Source: CAYQPF01 sp964419225
GTDB taxonomy: Bacteria; Cloacimonadota; Cloacimonadia; Cloacimonadales; CAYQPF01
Reading direction: 5' to 3'
DNA: 31,054 nt
Assembly (NCBI GenBank): GCA_964419225.1
Contig: CAYQPF010000046.1
Coordinates: 1 to 31,054 of the forward strand
Shown: in pieces, positions 15,016 to 24,529 of the stretch
How the letters are laid out: each line of letters starts with the position of its first letter
Numbering within the stretch: position 1 is the first letter of the stretch
Position numbers and translations under genes: made by a program
The notes under the pieces: generated by a model
Databases searched by the model: none
Told to the model about the DNA's origin: nothing
The model's input: the letters and a program-made list of their open reading frames with translations, nothing else

Positions 15016-16158
15016 ATGAAAATAGCTTTTTTAGGACCGGCTTATCCTCTGCGTGGCGGAATTGCTCAATTTATGGCTATTCTGGCCGAGAAATTGAGCA
15101 GTGAAAACCATGAGATAAAGATCTTTAATTTTATAAAACAATATCCAAGACTCCTCTTCCCGGGTAAAGAACAGATCGATAACAGTCAAAGGATCATCCC
15201 TTTGAACATAGAAGCTGTCCTGACTCCCTATGATCCTCTGACCTGGACATCTGCGGCCAAAGCGATTCTGAAATGGAATCCAGATCTGCTGATTCTAAAA
15301 TACTGGATCCCCTTTTTTGCACCGTCTTTCGGATATATCATCAGATATTTAAAAAAAAGAAGCAATATCAAAGTTCTCTATATTATCGATAATATTGAGT
15401 TTCATGAAAAATGGCTGTTTGCTGAAAAACTGACCCGTTATGCTTTGGGTAAATCAGATTATCTGATCACTCTTTCCGATACTGTTTACCAAAGTGTCTT
15501 CAAAGTGCTCCCCCAATTCCCCAAAGAAAATGTGATACCTTTGCATCATCCTAATTATGATTTTTACCAGCAAACTGAGATCGATGTCCCTGCTTTAAAG
15601 AGAAAATTCGGGATCAAAGATAAAGCAATCTTGTTCTTCGGTTATATCAAACATTATAAAGGGCTGGACATCCTTCTGGAAACCATGCCGCTTATCCTGA
15701 AACAACTTCCCGAACTGCAGCTCCTTGTCGCCGGTGAAGTCTATGGTGATGAAAAAGTATATACTGAGATCATTACCAGACATAACCTCGAAAAAAATGT
15801 TATCATGGAAACTAAATATATCTCCAATGAAGAAGTGGGTGATTATTTTTATGCCACAGATGTGGTGGTTCTGCCTTATCGTTCTGCCACCCAGAGCGGA
15901 ATAACCCAGCTCGCTTTCTCCTTCGATAAACCGGTGATCGCAACCGCTGTGGGAGGCTTGTGTGAGATCATCCACCCGGATCTCAACGGATACCTTGTCC
16001 CTGCTGAAGATAAAGAAAAACTGGCAGAAGCTGTGATCAAATTCTACCGAGAAAATAAAGAAACTGCCTTTACTGAGTATATTCAAAAGGATAAACTCAA
16101 ATACTCCTGGACACCAATGTTGGAGGAAATCAATAAGATAGTGGGCAGTCGGCAGTAG
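15016..16158 (+). CDS. GT4-family glycosyltransferase
   Basis: 380 aa, GT-B fold. The N-terminal domain begins MKIAFLGPAYPLRGGIAQF with the Gly-rich acceptor loop and PDLLILKYWIPFFAPSF. The C-terminal domain has ILFFGYIKHYKGLDILLE (about 209-226), LLVAGE, VVLPYRSATQSGITQLAF and KPVIATAVGGLCEII, the nucleotide-sugar site of group-1 transferases. Probably adds sugars to an envelope polysaccharide or glycolipid at the cytoplasmic face. No other polysaccharide genes flank it, so the product is unknown. The last residues GSRQ and the stop TAG are encoded by a heptamer array (16143-16177). Start ATG has a weak upstream ribosome site. Confidence 0.85.
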   Translation: MKIAFLGPAYPLRGGIAQFMAILAEKLSSENHEIKIFNFIKQYPRLLFPGKEQIDNSQRIIPLNIEAVLTPYDPLTWTSAAKAILKWNPDLLILKYWIPFFAPSFGYIIRYLKKRSNIKVLYIIDNIEFHEKWLFAEKLTRYALGKSDYLITLSDTVYQSVFKVLPQFPKENVIPLHHPNYDFYQQTEIDVPALKRKFGIKDKAILFFGYIKHYKGLDILLETMPLILKQLPELQLLVAGEVYGDEKVYTEIITRHNLEKNVIMETKYISNEEVGDYFYATDVVVLPYRSATQSGITQLAFSFDKPVIATAVGGLCEIIHPDLNGYLVPAEDKEKLAEAVIKFYRENKETAFTEYIQKDKLKYSWTPMLEEINKIVGSRQ

Positions 16159-16177
16159 GCAGCATGCAGGGGGCCGT
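16143..16177. repeat. Heptamer array GGGCAGT type supplying the end of the glycosyltransferase gene
   Basis: Units GGGCAGT, CGGCAGT, AGGCAGC, ATGCAGG, GGGCCGT in exact phase. The stop codon TAG spans units two and three. Confidence 0.7.
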
Positions 16178-16280
16178 GGTGAGACAACCCATCCTCTTCT
16201 TCTTCCCTTTTGAAGAGAAAGTATTAGATGTTTGTTCAAAGAAAATTGAAATTGAAAAATACATAAATTCTGGAGGTTTT

Positions 16281-18845
16281 ATGCGGAATACGATTCTGGT
16301 TTTAATGGCAATACTGATCCTGCCTGGGCTGATCTTTGGTGCCAGATTGGAGAATTTGCCTACTGATGTGACCTTACCCAATGGGGAAGTTTTGCATCTC
16401 TTAGCATCTGGTGATGAATTTTACAACAAACTTCACGATGCACAAGGATTCACGATCATGCAGAGTCCTACAGACGGTTATTATTATTATGCTCAAAAAG
16501 CTGCCGGGACTTTAGCTCCTTCAACATATAGAGTAGGAACTGTCAATCCTGCCAGTGTCGGAATCCTGCCCAATTTGAATATCTCTGAAACTGAATACAA
16601 AGCAAAAGCAGACAGAGTTAATTCCTATATGAAAAACAGCTCCCGTTCACCTCATACAGGCACTTTTAATAATTTGTGTATTTTAATCCGTTTTTCAGAT
16701 CAGGACGAGTTTACTGCTCCCAGATCAGTATTCGAAGACAGATTTAATGCCATCACGGATTCATCTAATTCTTTAAGACACTATTTTTACAATAGCAGTT
16801 ATGAACAATTGGATATTATAACGTCTATACTACCCGCATCAGGGCCGGATATAAATGTTTCCTATCAGGATGACCATCCCAGAAATTATTATTGTCCTTA
16901 CAATGCTGTGACTAATCCTATCGGTTATGACGGCGATTCCGGTGAAAGAGAACAGATTCTCTTGAATAATGCGATCAATGCCGTAGCCGCTCAAATACCT
17001 GCTGATCTTAATCTTGATGGTGACAATGACGGCCAGATCGACAATCTCTGCTTTATTATCAGAGGGCCTCATACTGCGTGGGCAGATTTGCTTTGGGCAC
17101 ACCGTTGGGGATTCTTCTATACTCAGCCTCAAATCAACGGCATTTATGCAGGCAGTTATACTTTACAACCCGAAAATCAGAATGATGCCAGGGTATTAAG
17201 TCATGAAATGTTCCATTCTCTGGGTTCTCCTGATCTTTATCATTATAATTTCAACGGTTTAACTCCTACCGGCCCCTGGGACATTATGGAAAGCGGTGCC
17301 GGTCACATGGGTACTTATATGAAATACAAATACGGTCTCTGGATTGATAATATTCCCCTTATTTCTCAACCCGGTGACTATACTCTTGAGCCTATCACAT
17401 CTTCAGTTAATAATTGTTACAGAATCAACAGTTCCAATAATTCCGAATTTTTTGTTCTTGAATACAGAAAACAAAATGCAGATATATTTGAAAGTGCAGT
17501 ACCTGGTAGCGGGATGTTGATCTACAGAATTAATCCGGATTGTGGCGGTAATGCTGATGGTCCTCCGGATGAAGTTTATATTTACCGTCAGGGTGGTACA
17601 CGCACTGTCAACGGCTCTGTTGCGGATGCTATTTACAGTGCCGATGTTTATCGTACGGAATTCAATGATCACACCAGTCCCGCTGATTTTATGACGTATC
17701 AGGGTTTTGGCGGACTGAATATCAGTCAGATTAGTACAGCCGGAGAGACAATCTCTTTCCATTATTCCACAACTGATGCAATTCCACCTGTATGTACGAT
17801 TTCTGCACCTTCAGACGGAGCTGTCCTGCCTTTGGAAGCTCTGACAGTTCATGCTTCAGCCTCTCAAACGGATGGAACCATCCAATCAACATCTGTCTGG
17901 CTGGACAGTACTTTAGTATTTGTTTCCGGCAGCAGTACGATCACCTATGTTATTCCTACTGATTCTTTAACTGTTGGCTATCATCAAATCCGGATGGAGG
18001 CTTCGAATAATGTCGGAGTGACGGCAAGTAAAGAGATTCAGATCAGAGTTATAGATCCCAATGAAGCGACCTGGTTCAACTGGTCATCTCCTTTGCCGAA
18101 TTATGTTTATTGGGGCAGAGGGTCTATTCCCATCAAATGTGCCGTGGATTTTGATTTAGGAGAAATGTCATTGAAGGCAAAGAAAATCAGTTTCTACATT
18201 GCCAATGATATCTGGGGAGATCCTATGGTTCCGGGCAGAGTACATGCTACGATCAATAGTTTTGCGAATGGTCAGATCAGCGAGACTATATTGCATGATC
18301 TGGGTGATATTCAGGCAGATACAGACAGTCTTTTTGAATATACTTTGCCGGATAATATTCTTGTAACGGGCAAAATCGCAGTAGTTCTGAATTTATATGA
18401 ATATCAGAATATAGCTTTTGACATTAATGGTACTTATGGGCACAGTTGGATCACTGAACCAGACCGTCCCTGGATGGATGCTTTAGCCAGAGGTGCTTTA
18501 GGCGGAGCGGAAATACAACTGCAGCTGCAGTCACCGGTTTCTGAGAGTTCAATTGAGGCTGTACATGATCGGAATGTGACTTTATCTAATTATCCCAACC
18601 CCTTCAATCCGGAAACAACTGTCTCTTTCAGTATTCCCAATTCCGGGGATGTGGAAGTACATATCTACAATGTGAAAGGACAGTTAGTAAATACCCTTCT
18701 CAGGGAAAAGCTTAATGCCGGTCAGCATAAAATTAGATGGAGCAGTAAGAACAACAGTAATGAAAACTGTACTTCCGGGATTTATTTCTGTAAGATCAAA
18801 GCAGGTAATCAGGTAAAAACGAGTAAATTGCTGCTTTTGAAGTAG
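16281..18845 (+). CDS. Secreted M6-type (immune inhibitor A-like) metalloprotease with C-terminal sorting domain
   Basis: 854 aa from the ATG at 16281, chosen over an in-frame ATG at 16164 because it has GGAGG at 16272-16276 and starts a clean signal peptide (MRNTILVLMAILILPGLIFG). A propeptide-like segment with GEVLHLLASGDEFYNKLHD follows. The M6 zinc site HEMFHSLGSPD gives ligands His 308, His 312 and Asp 318 with Glu 309 catalytic, then the Met-turn region WDIMESG (about 332). An Ig-like domain lies near 505-590. The last 85 residues have NYPNPFNPETTVSFSI and end KLLLLK, the FlgD-Ig-like / type IX-like sorting module, as in the protease at 1-3234. Predicted: exported and cell-surface-sorted. 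A strong terminator follows at 18879. Confidence 0.88.
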   Translation: MRNTILVLMAILILPGLIFGARLENLPTDVTLPNGEVLHLLASGDEFYNKLHDAQGFTIMQSPTDGYYYYAQKAAGTLAPSTYRVGTVNPASVGILPNLNISETEYKAKADRVNSYMKNSSRSPHTGTFNNLCILIRFSDQDEFTAPRSVFEDRFNAITDSSNSLRHYFYNSSYEQLDIITSILPASGPDINVSYQDDHPRNYYCPYNAVTNPIGYDGDSGEREQILLNNAINAVAAQIPADLNLDGDNDGQIDNLCFIIRGPHTAWADLLWAHRWGFFYTQPQINGIYAGSYTLQPENQNDARVLSHEMFHSLGSPDLYHYNFNGLTPTGPWDIMESGAGHMGTYMKYKYGLWIDNIPLISQPGDYTLEPITSSVNNCYRINSSNNSEFFVLEYRKQNADIFESAVPGSGMLIYRINPDCGGNADGPPDEVYIYRQGGTRTVNGSVADAIYSADVYRTEFNDHTSPADFMTYQGFGGLNISQISTAGETISFHYSTTDAIPPVCTISAPSDGAVLPLEALTVHASASQTDGTIQSTSVWLDSTLVFVSGSSTITYVIPTDSLTVGYHQIRMEASNNVGVTASKEIQIRVIDPNEATWFNWSSPLPNYVYWGRGSIPIKCAVDFDLGEMSLKAKKISFYIANDIWGDPMVPGRVHATINSFANGQISETILHDLGDIQADTDSLFEYTLPDNILVTGKIAVVLNLYEYQNIAFDINGTYGHSWITEPDRPWMDALARGALGGAEIQLQLQSPVSESSIEAVHDRNVTLSNYPNPFNPETTVSFSIPNSGDVEVHIYNVKGQLVNTLLREKLNAGQHKIRWSSKNNSNENCTSGIYFCKIKAGNQVKTSKLLLLK

Positions 18846-18878
18846 CCACTGCGTCCAAGTATATGGTTCTTTTTTAGC

Positions 18879-18910
18879 AATTGGTCAGACGTTGTCTGAC
18901 CAATTTTTTT
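18879..18910 (+). terminator. Intrinsic terminator after the M6-type protease
   Basis: 12-bp stem AATTGGTCAGAC / GTCTGACCAATT with a GTT loop, running into an 8-T tract. 33 bp after the stop codon. Confidence 0.92.
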
Positions 18911-18971
18911 TAACAAGAAAGGACAGGAAAGAATGGGCAGGATATTATCAAGAACACAGACTTACCAGAAT

Positions 18972-19006
18972 AGGTGCCAGGTATCAGGTGTCAGGTGCCA
19001 GTAGGG
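18972..19006. repeat. Heptamer array AGGTGCC type
   Basis: Units AGGTGCC, AGGTATC, AGGTGTC, AGGTGCC, AGTAGGG. It is the reverse complement of the CACCTGA-type arrays at 5417, 5671 and 6062. Confidence 0.7.
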
Positions 19007-19040
19007 ATGATGAACGCAGAGATTGGACAAAGAAGCTACA

Positions 19041-19168
19041 GGAAGAGATCTGCAGATGATGTAATAGCAGTGTTAGCAAAAAGCTTTTGGGGGCTCCTCA
19101 TCAATAGCCCTGACCTTCAGGCTAGGGACAGGATCAAGCAAAAACAACTCTTCTCGGCTTCAGCCGCG
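19041..19168. repeat. Long direct repeat, copy 1 (downstream border of the three-paralogue cluster)
   Basis: Starts GGAAGAGATCTGCAGATGAT, contains AAAAAGCTTTTGGG, an imperfect hairpin CCCTGACC-TTCA-GGCTAGGG, GACAGGATCAA and CGGCTTCAGCC. The copy at 25509-25638 has the same blocks in the same order and orientation. Together with 18911-19040 it fills the gap between terminator and gene. Confidence 0.75.
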
Positions 19169-19218
19169 TCTTGCCCCATTCGCAACTCATTGATTACATC
19201 GGGTTTAAGATATTCAGG

Positions 19219-21135
19219 TTAGTTCAAATCATTCGATTTAGCAGGTTGAGGATTTACGATAATTTGGAGTGAACCACCTTGTAAGATTAAACTGTTTTCT
19301 GTTTCTTTCAAGACTTTTAGGTTTAGGGTTTTTTGAACAATTTTGCTAATTATTTTACCAACTTTTCTAATTCTTTTATCTTTAAAGCTAATTATTGTAT
19401 TTGAAGAAACTTGCCCTTTTTCATAATTAACGTTAATATTAGTATTCCTCAAATAGCGGCTAAGCCAGCCAATACTACGGGTTTTTTCAGGAGCTTTGAT
19501 TGACACTTGTGAATGATAAGAATAGATGTTTTGTGAAATCTCATCATCAAGTACCGAAATCTTTTTGGACATATCACTGCTAAAGGATAGCAAATCTCTC
19601 CACATTTCATCTAACTGACAACTAGGTCCCACACATCCCAAATTTTTCAAACTCCAGAATATTTCTTCCCTGTCATTCCAAATCCTATAGCTCTTGATGT
19701 CTAATCCGGCATCATTGATCATTTGCATGGCCATAATTACTATTGTATAAATTGACTGTTCTGCATACTCTAAATTCATTTTGCCTGAATAATTGTAATC
19801 TTCCTCAAATACTTTAAAATAATACTTCATAAAATCTTTAAGGTTAACATTCTCATTTATTAACCAAATAGCTTCTTTACATTCCCACTCTAATGTGGAC
19901 TTTTTATCAAACTCAGCATAAGCCATTAATCTGACTAGATCTTGATTAGAGGGTAATGAAGATAGTGTGAATTTGTCTCCTTTCACAGGTTTACGTTTCG
20001 TTATACTTGTTCCATGAGTTAAAAGGTGAATTATACATTTCTTATCCTGATTTAAACTAAAAATGTTTATAATAGTATTTTTCGAGAAACTAGCATAAGA
20101 AGGTAATTCTCTTTCCAGATTACTGAAAACAAGCATGTCCATTACTCTTGGGTTAACTGATTTAAAGTAAGTTCCAACTGGAATAAAGAAATTCAAATTT
20201 CTTTTGCATTTGTTATGAATAGCAATACTTGCAATACCATTGGCATCTATGAATGGAGTAATTTCCAGAAGTTTTTTGCTTTGTAAATAGAAAATACTTG
20301 CAGGTTTTGAATCTGCCAAATTTTTAAAAGCCTCTATATAGCGGTAATGACCTGGAAAATTCTCTAAGAAATTAATCCAAGCCTGTGTAGTGGCTTTTCT
20401 TGCTGCTTTATCAAAAGGTCGATCATCAGTTTTTAGGAGGCTTATATTTTTTTTTGCTTCTTTAAAGTGTATATTAGCTTTTTGTTTTACTATAGTATAT
20501 TTTTGAACATCTTTATGATTGTAGGTTATTCCATGTTCAAAATTGGGAACCTCAGCATCATATTTCTCAAAATTATACACATACCTTGTGTATGATAAAA
20601 TGCTGTTTTCTTGTTTCGCTCTATTCCAAAGGGTGTTGAACAATTTAGTCCAGGCATAGATCTCGTATGTTCCACTTCTATACGTATAAATATATTCTTC
20701 ATAAGCTTCAGGAGTATTTTCAAATTTCATCCACCACCAAAATAAACGCTCCGAAATTCTTGGCTTCGCTTGAGAGTAGTTATGAATAACGTTTTTAGAT
20801 TTGGAATTGAGATATTCTTCATATCTTTTAATTGCCCAAGCTCTTTTAAAATTATTAATAAAATCACTGGGATTGACTATGTAAAAAAGTATACTATTGT
20901 TATACAAAATGGTCATATTAGATTTTTTACTTTCTGTACCAAATAAATAAATATCGTGTTCCAGATATATTTCATATGCTCGATCTGTTCCCCTTAGATC
21001 AGCAATTTGATATCTGATTTCATCCCTGACTATGGGTAAATAAAACAATCCTATTCCCATAGCCATTATAATCAGGAAGATCAACACAATTTTCTTCATC
21101 ATTTTCTTGGTCTTTTCTTCAATTTTTAATTGCAT
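19219..21135 (-). CDS. Paralogue A: membrane-anchored protein of unknown family
   Basis: 638 aa from the ATG at 21135, preceded by CTGGAG at 8 nt (an upstream in-frame TTG is not needed). Residues 1-15 are basic and cytoplasmic, 16-35 one transmembrane helix, the rest probably periplasmic. Helical repeats of the 'AYxxYI..Y..G.Y' kind occur at about 141-170 and 250-272 (AWINFLENFPGHYRYIEAF). Between them is the invariant RISERLFWWWMKFEN (127-140). From about 300 a beta-rich region begins (IHNKCKRNLNFFIPVGTYF), then helices with EAIWLINENVNLKDF. The last 90 residues (from 545, SIKAPEKTRS) form the best-conserved block, ending LILQGGSLQIIVNPQ; the pattern recalls LytR_C/SPOR-like small alpha/beta domains, but that is speculative. 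I do not recognise the family. Tandem with B and C. Confidence 0.8.
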   Translation of the reverse strand: MQLKIEEKTKKMMKKIVLIFLIIMAMGIGLFYLPIVRDEIRYQIADLRGTDRAYEIYLEHDIYLFGTESKKSNMTILYNNSILFYIVNPSDFINNFKRAWAIKRYEEYLNSKSKNVIHNYSQAKPRISERLFWWWMKFENTPEAYEEYIYTYRSGTYEIYAWTKLFNTLWNRAKQENSILSYTRYVYNFEKYDAEVPNFEHGITYNHKDVQKYTIVKQKANIHFKEAKKNISLLKTDDRPFDKAARKATTQAWINFLENFPGHYRYIEAFKNLADSKPASIFYLQSKKLLEITPFIDANGIASIAIHNKCKRNLNFFIPVGTYFKSVNPRVMDMLVFSNLERELPSYASFSKNTIINIFSLNQDKKCIIHLLTHGTSITKRKPVKGDKFTLSSLPSNQDLVRLMAYAEFDKKSTLEWECKEAIWLINENVNLKDFMKYYFKVFEEDYNYSGKMNLEYAEQSIYTIVIMAMQMINDAGLDIKSYRIWNDREEIFWSLKNLGCVGPSCQLDEMWRDLLSFSSDMSKKISVLDDEISQNIYSYHSQVSIKAPEKTRSIGWLSRYLRNTNINVNYEKGQVSSNTIISFKDKRIRKVGKIISKIVQKTLNLKVLKETENSLILQGGSLQIIVNPQPAKSNDLN

Positions 21136-21282
21136 TTTGGAATCTCCAGCAAACAGCAACTTTTACGTTTTTATTTGGTACTAATAGGAAAATATTGTCA
21201 AGGTAAAACTATATCTGGAGATTCGAATGACTTTTGTTTGATTTGAGCTTTTACTTTGCTGAGAAAGGAATATTATAATGGT
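21136..21282 (-). promoter_or_regulatory. Upstream region of paralogue A, duplicated before paralogue C
   Basis: Nearly identical to 25295-25440. On the minus strand both contain TTGACA (at 21201-21196 here), ATATTTTCC, ATTAGTACCAAATAAAAAC and the Shine-Dalgarno CTGGAG, with TTGACA 60-61 bp from the start codon. Conservation of the whole block suggests it carries the promoter, although no standard -10 is evident. Confidence 0.55.
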
Positions 21283-21321
21283 GTGTGTCAGAGTAGATGA
21301 GTTTGTGGGGAACAATAATCT

Positions 21322-21405
21322 TTTGTCCCAGACGGGACGGGGATGAATCTCTACTTACTGGCAGTTAAAACTGTCCAGCTAACTTCTTGGGTCCTACGGA
21401 CAAAT
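21322..21405. repeat. Dispersed hairpin repeat, copy 2 (GGCAGTTAAAACTG core)
   Basis: Shares the GGCAGTTAAAACTG core and TCCTACGGACAAAT end with 3913-3989, same orientation. It lies between paralogues A and B. Confidence 0.65.
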
Positions 21406-21452
21406 GAGAATAATAGGAGTTTAAATTCTCATTGAAAGGCGATAATAAAGCA

Positions 21453-23333
21453 TTACTTTGAGAATTTAGTACCGTTTTTTAATCGTTTTCGCAGATATGT
21501 ATCATTTGGATAAACAGTAATGTTGAAAGAGCCTCCTTGGAGGAGTAAACTATATTCAGTTTTTTTCAGGACTTTCAGATTCAGGACTTTTTGAACAATA
21601 TTACCAAGATCATCTCCTGCTTTTCTTACAACCGCATCTTTATACATTATTAATGAATTTGAGGAAACTTCAGCAGGTTCATAATATACATTAATCCCTG
21701 TTTCGTGAAGATACCAATAAAACCAAGCTGCAGAATGGGATTCTTCAGGTGCTTTTATAACAATATCAAAATACGAGGCTTTTAAATTTTTCAGAAATTG
21801 CAAATCAGGTGATGAAAGTTCTTGGGACATTGTTTTCTTTAAAGAATCCCATTTATAGCCAATTCCTTGAGGATCCTCATTTGCAAGAAACGATTCATTA
21901 ATAAGATGCCAATTAGAAGAATTCCAGAAAAGTTTATCTCTATCTTCCCAAATTGCAAATTTTTGCAGGTCAAGGCCCGATTCTTTAATCAGTTTCATTG
22001 CTTCATAGACGTGATTGTAATAATCTGTAGAAGTGTAAAATAGATAAGCTTGTCCATTATTTTTATTTAGTGGATTATGGAAATAACTGTCCAAATCTTT
22101 TAGCCTAAGGTTATTTGAAACTATCCAGACAGCAGTTTGTGCTGTCCAAAACCGAATGTGTTTAAAGGCTGTATATGCAATCAGTCTGGTAAGATTTTCA
22201 TTAGGTGGATTAGGAAGTAACGTATAATTATTTTGCTTATTTTCCAATGGATTAGTCACATTGTTTCCTATACTTAATACGGGGAAATAAAATTCTCTTA
22301 ACTCGTAGGGCTCTAATCTCATAAAAATGATTTCATGATCCGGGAAAATTGTCATAGATACACCCCCATAGTCAAATGTGTCAAATAGGAGAAAATCCAT
22401 AAATTTATTATCCTTCCCCTTCAAATATAATCCTTTGGGGGCAAAAAGGTACAGTGACTTTTTACTTTTGCTTTTTATAGATACACCGAATCCCTTTTCT
22501 TTATCAATATGAGGAGATATTTCTATTAATTTTTGTTTAACTAAGTAGAAAATACTGGCTGGTTTTGCTTCAGCTAATGATTTAACAGCTTCGATTGACT
22601 GGTAGTGTCCTGGATAATTTTCTAAATATGTTGCCCAGGCATAGGGATTGTTTTTTTTAAGAGCTTTGTTGTATGGCTTGATATCTGCTTTTAGTTTCTG
22701 AATATTCTCTTTAGCTGTTATTAAATGTCTTACAGCATCTTTTTTGACTGAATTATATACTTCTACATCCATTTGAACATAATTATTTTCAGAACCATAC
22801 TTGGGTACAAATTGATCATATTCCTTAATTTTATCCAAATATTGTTGGTATGAGATTATTGTATTTTCCTGAGAAGCTTTTGTCCATATGAGTTCGTAAA
22901 GATTCTTCCATGCTTTAGTTTCATATTTTCCCTTCTGATATGTATCAATGTACTCCATATAGGAATCTTCAGAATTATCTAAAACCATCCACCACCAAAA
23001 CAACTTTTCTGAAATTCGTGGTTTTGAATTAGATTTAGTTAGAATAAACATCAGATCAACATCATGTCTTTGTTCTAACCATCTATCCGTCAATACTTTA
23101 GAACACTGATTTAAAAAACTCTGTTTTTCCTCAGAATCATATGATGCTAAACCGCTTCCCGAGTAGTTACTGTATGCTCTCTGAGTATCTCTTAATTCAG
23201 TAAGATACCATCTTATTTCATCATAAACTACGGGAAATAAAAAATAGAACAAACCCGTACTAATTATGATCAAATAGATTAATCCAATTTTCTTCATTAA
23301 TTTCTTGGTCTTTTCTTCAATTTTTATCTGCAT
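21453..23333 (-). CDS. Paralogue B: membrane-anchored protein of unknown family
   Basis: 626 aa, start ATG at 23333 with CGGAG 6 nt upstream. Same architecture as A: basic tail KIEEKTKKLMKK, one transmembrane helix, KPRISEKLFWWWMVLDN, helical-repeat block YAWATYLENYPGHYQSIEAVKSLAEAKPASIFYL, beta-rich region with LYLFAPKGLYLKG, TAVWIVSNNLRLKDL, and the C-terminal block IKAPEESHSAAWFYWYLHE to LLLQGGSFNITVYP. The segment after the transmembrane helix (about 50-110) differs most from A and C, so the paralogues differ mainly in membrane-proximal and central regions. Only 42 bp separate it from C, so C and B are probably one transcript. B lacks the duplicated upstream region. Confidence 0.8.
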   Translation of the reverse strand: MQIKIEEKTKKLMKKIGLIYLIIISTGLFYFLFPVVYDEIRWYLTELRDTQRAYSNYSGSGLASYDSEEKQSFLNQCSKVLTDRWLEQRHDVDLMFILTKSNSKPRISEKLFWWWMVLDNSEDSYMEYIDTYQKGKYETKAWKNLYELIWTKASQENTIISYQQYLDKIKEYDQFVPKYGSENNYVQMDVEVYNSVKKDAVRHLITAKENIQKLKADIKPYNKALKKNNPYAWATYLENYPGHYQSIEAVKSLAEAKPASIFYLVKQKLIEISPHIDKEKGFGVSIKSKSKKSLYLFAPKGLYLKGKDNKFMDFLLFDTFDYGGVSMTIFPDHEIIFMRLEPYELREFYFPVLSIGNNVTNPLENKQNNYTLLPNPPNENLTRLIAYTAFKHIRFWTAQTAVWIVSNNLRLKDLDSYFHNPLNKNNGQAYLFYTSTDYYNHVYEAMKLIKESGLDLQKFAIWEDRDKLFWNSSNWHLINESFLANEDPQGIGYKWDSLKKTMSQELSSPDLQFLKNLKASYFDIVIKAPEESHSAAWFYWYLHETGINVYYEPAEVSSNSLIMYKDAVVRKAGDDLGNIVQKVLNLKVLKKTEYSLLLQGGSFNITVYPNDTYLRKRLKNGTKFSK

Positions 23334-23375
23334 TTTGACTCCGAAAGTTTTAGATTAATAGCAACATTAATGAAA

Positions 23376-24485
23376 TCATTCAAACCAATGTGGACTAAAC
23401 TGAGGGTAAATTATTATATTAAGTGAGCCACCCTGTAACAAAATTCCCTTTTCGCTTTCTTGAATGACTTTTAGTTTGAATGCTTTTTGTAATATTACAC
23501 TTACTGCTTTCCCTGCTTTTCTGGTTTCATTACTTTCGAAGGTAATTTGAGTATTGGTGGATTCTTTCAAGTGTTTGGATCGTACCCAATATCCTAAATC
23601 TCTAAAATACCAAGCCAGCCAAGCCGCAATGTGAGATTGTTCAGGTGCTTTTATCTTAACCTTAAAATATTTGGATTTCAAATTTTGTAGGATTTGTGGT
23701 TCTATGGATGCTAACTTATCAGACATCTCAGTTTTCAATGTTTTCCACCCATATTCCTCTTTATCTGGAATTATTTTCAATATTTCTTCAGGATCCGACC
23801 AACTGCTTTGCATCAAACTCCAGAAAAGTATATTTCTATCTTTCCAAATAGTATATTTTTTAAGATCCAAACCACTATCTTTAATAATTTTCAGAGCCCA
23901 TATGACATCATATAAATACATCGAATAATCCCGATAATCCTTATCTGTGATTTCATGTGTGTTTGTGAGATTATTCTGAGCATTAATACAATTCTTCAAC
24001 TCGTTAAGATTCGGGTTTTCAGTTATTATCCAAACAGCAATCTGATAATTCCAAAAATAATAACGATGTCTTCTGACTTCATCATATGCCATTAACTTTG
24101 CTAAGTCCTTATTGGGTGATGCTGATAGTAAAAGAAATTTATTTTTGTTTGTGACAGCTCTTTTTTTCTTAACATCACCTATTGTCAGAACAGGAAAATA
24201 GCATGTTTTAGGCTGATTTGAATTCAGAACATATAATACCCCATCTTCTGGGTAATAATATTTAATATTTGCGTTGCTATTTGAATCATTGAATATTAGC
24301 ATATCCTTTACCATTGGATTCAGTGACTTCCAATATGTACTAAATGGAAAAAAGAAATTTAGCTTTTTCTTGCACTGCTTCTGAACAATAATACCAGCAC
24401 CGTTTTCAGCATCTGCAACAGCTGTTAAAGTTAATAAATTATGTTTTGCCAAGTAAAAAACACTTGTTGGTGCTGATTCAGACAA
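23376..24485 (-). pseudogene. Paralogue C, 3' fragment after a frameshift
   Basis: 369 codons, in a different frame from the 5' fragment. In-frame sequence extends upstream of the TTG at 24485 to about 24558, reading GTALAWNEFLEKFPGHY, which aligns with AWINFLENFPGHY in A and AWATYLENYPGHY in B. It carries the beta-rich region (KKKLNFFFPFSTYWKS), QIAVWIITENPNLNEL and the conserved C-terminal block (IKAPEQSHIAAWLAWYF to LLQGGSLNIIIYPQ). No good ribosome site precedes it, so alone it is unlikely to be made. The coding constraint looks intact apart from the single missing base, so the break is recent or an assembly error. Confidence 0.75.
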
Positions 24486-24529
24486 GTTTTTTAAGGCTTC
24501 TCCTGAACGATAATGACCAGGAAATTTTT

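Noticed and set aside
16164..16280. Upstream ATG at 16164 as start of the M6-type protease
   Set aside because: It lies in the heptamer array, has no ribosome site and would bury the signal peptide; ATG 16281 has GGAGG and a clean signal peptide.
18974..19222. 82-codon plus-strand frame downstream of the M6-type protease
   Set aside because: Composed of the heptamer array and the long direct repeat, no ribosome site, no recognisable protein.
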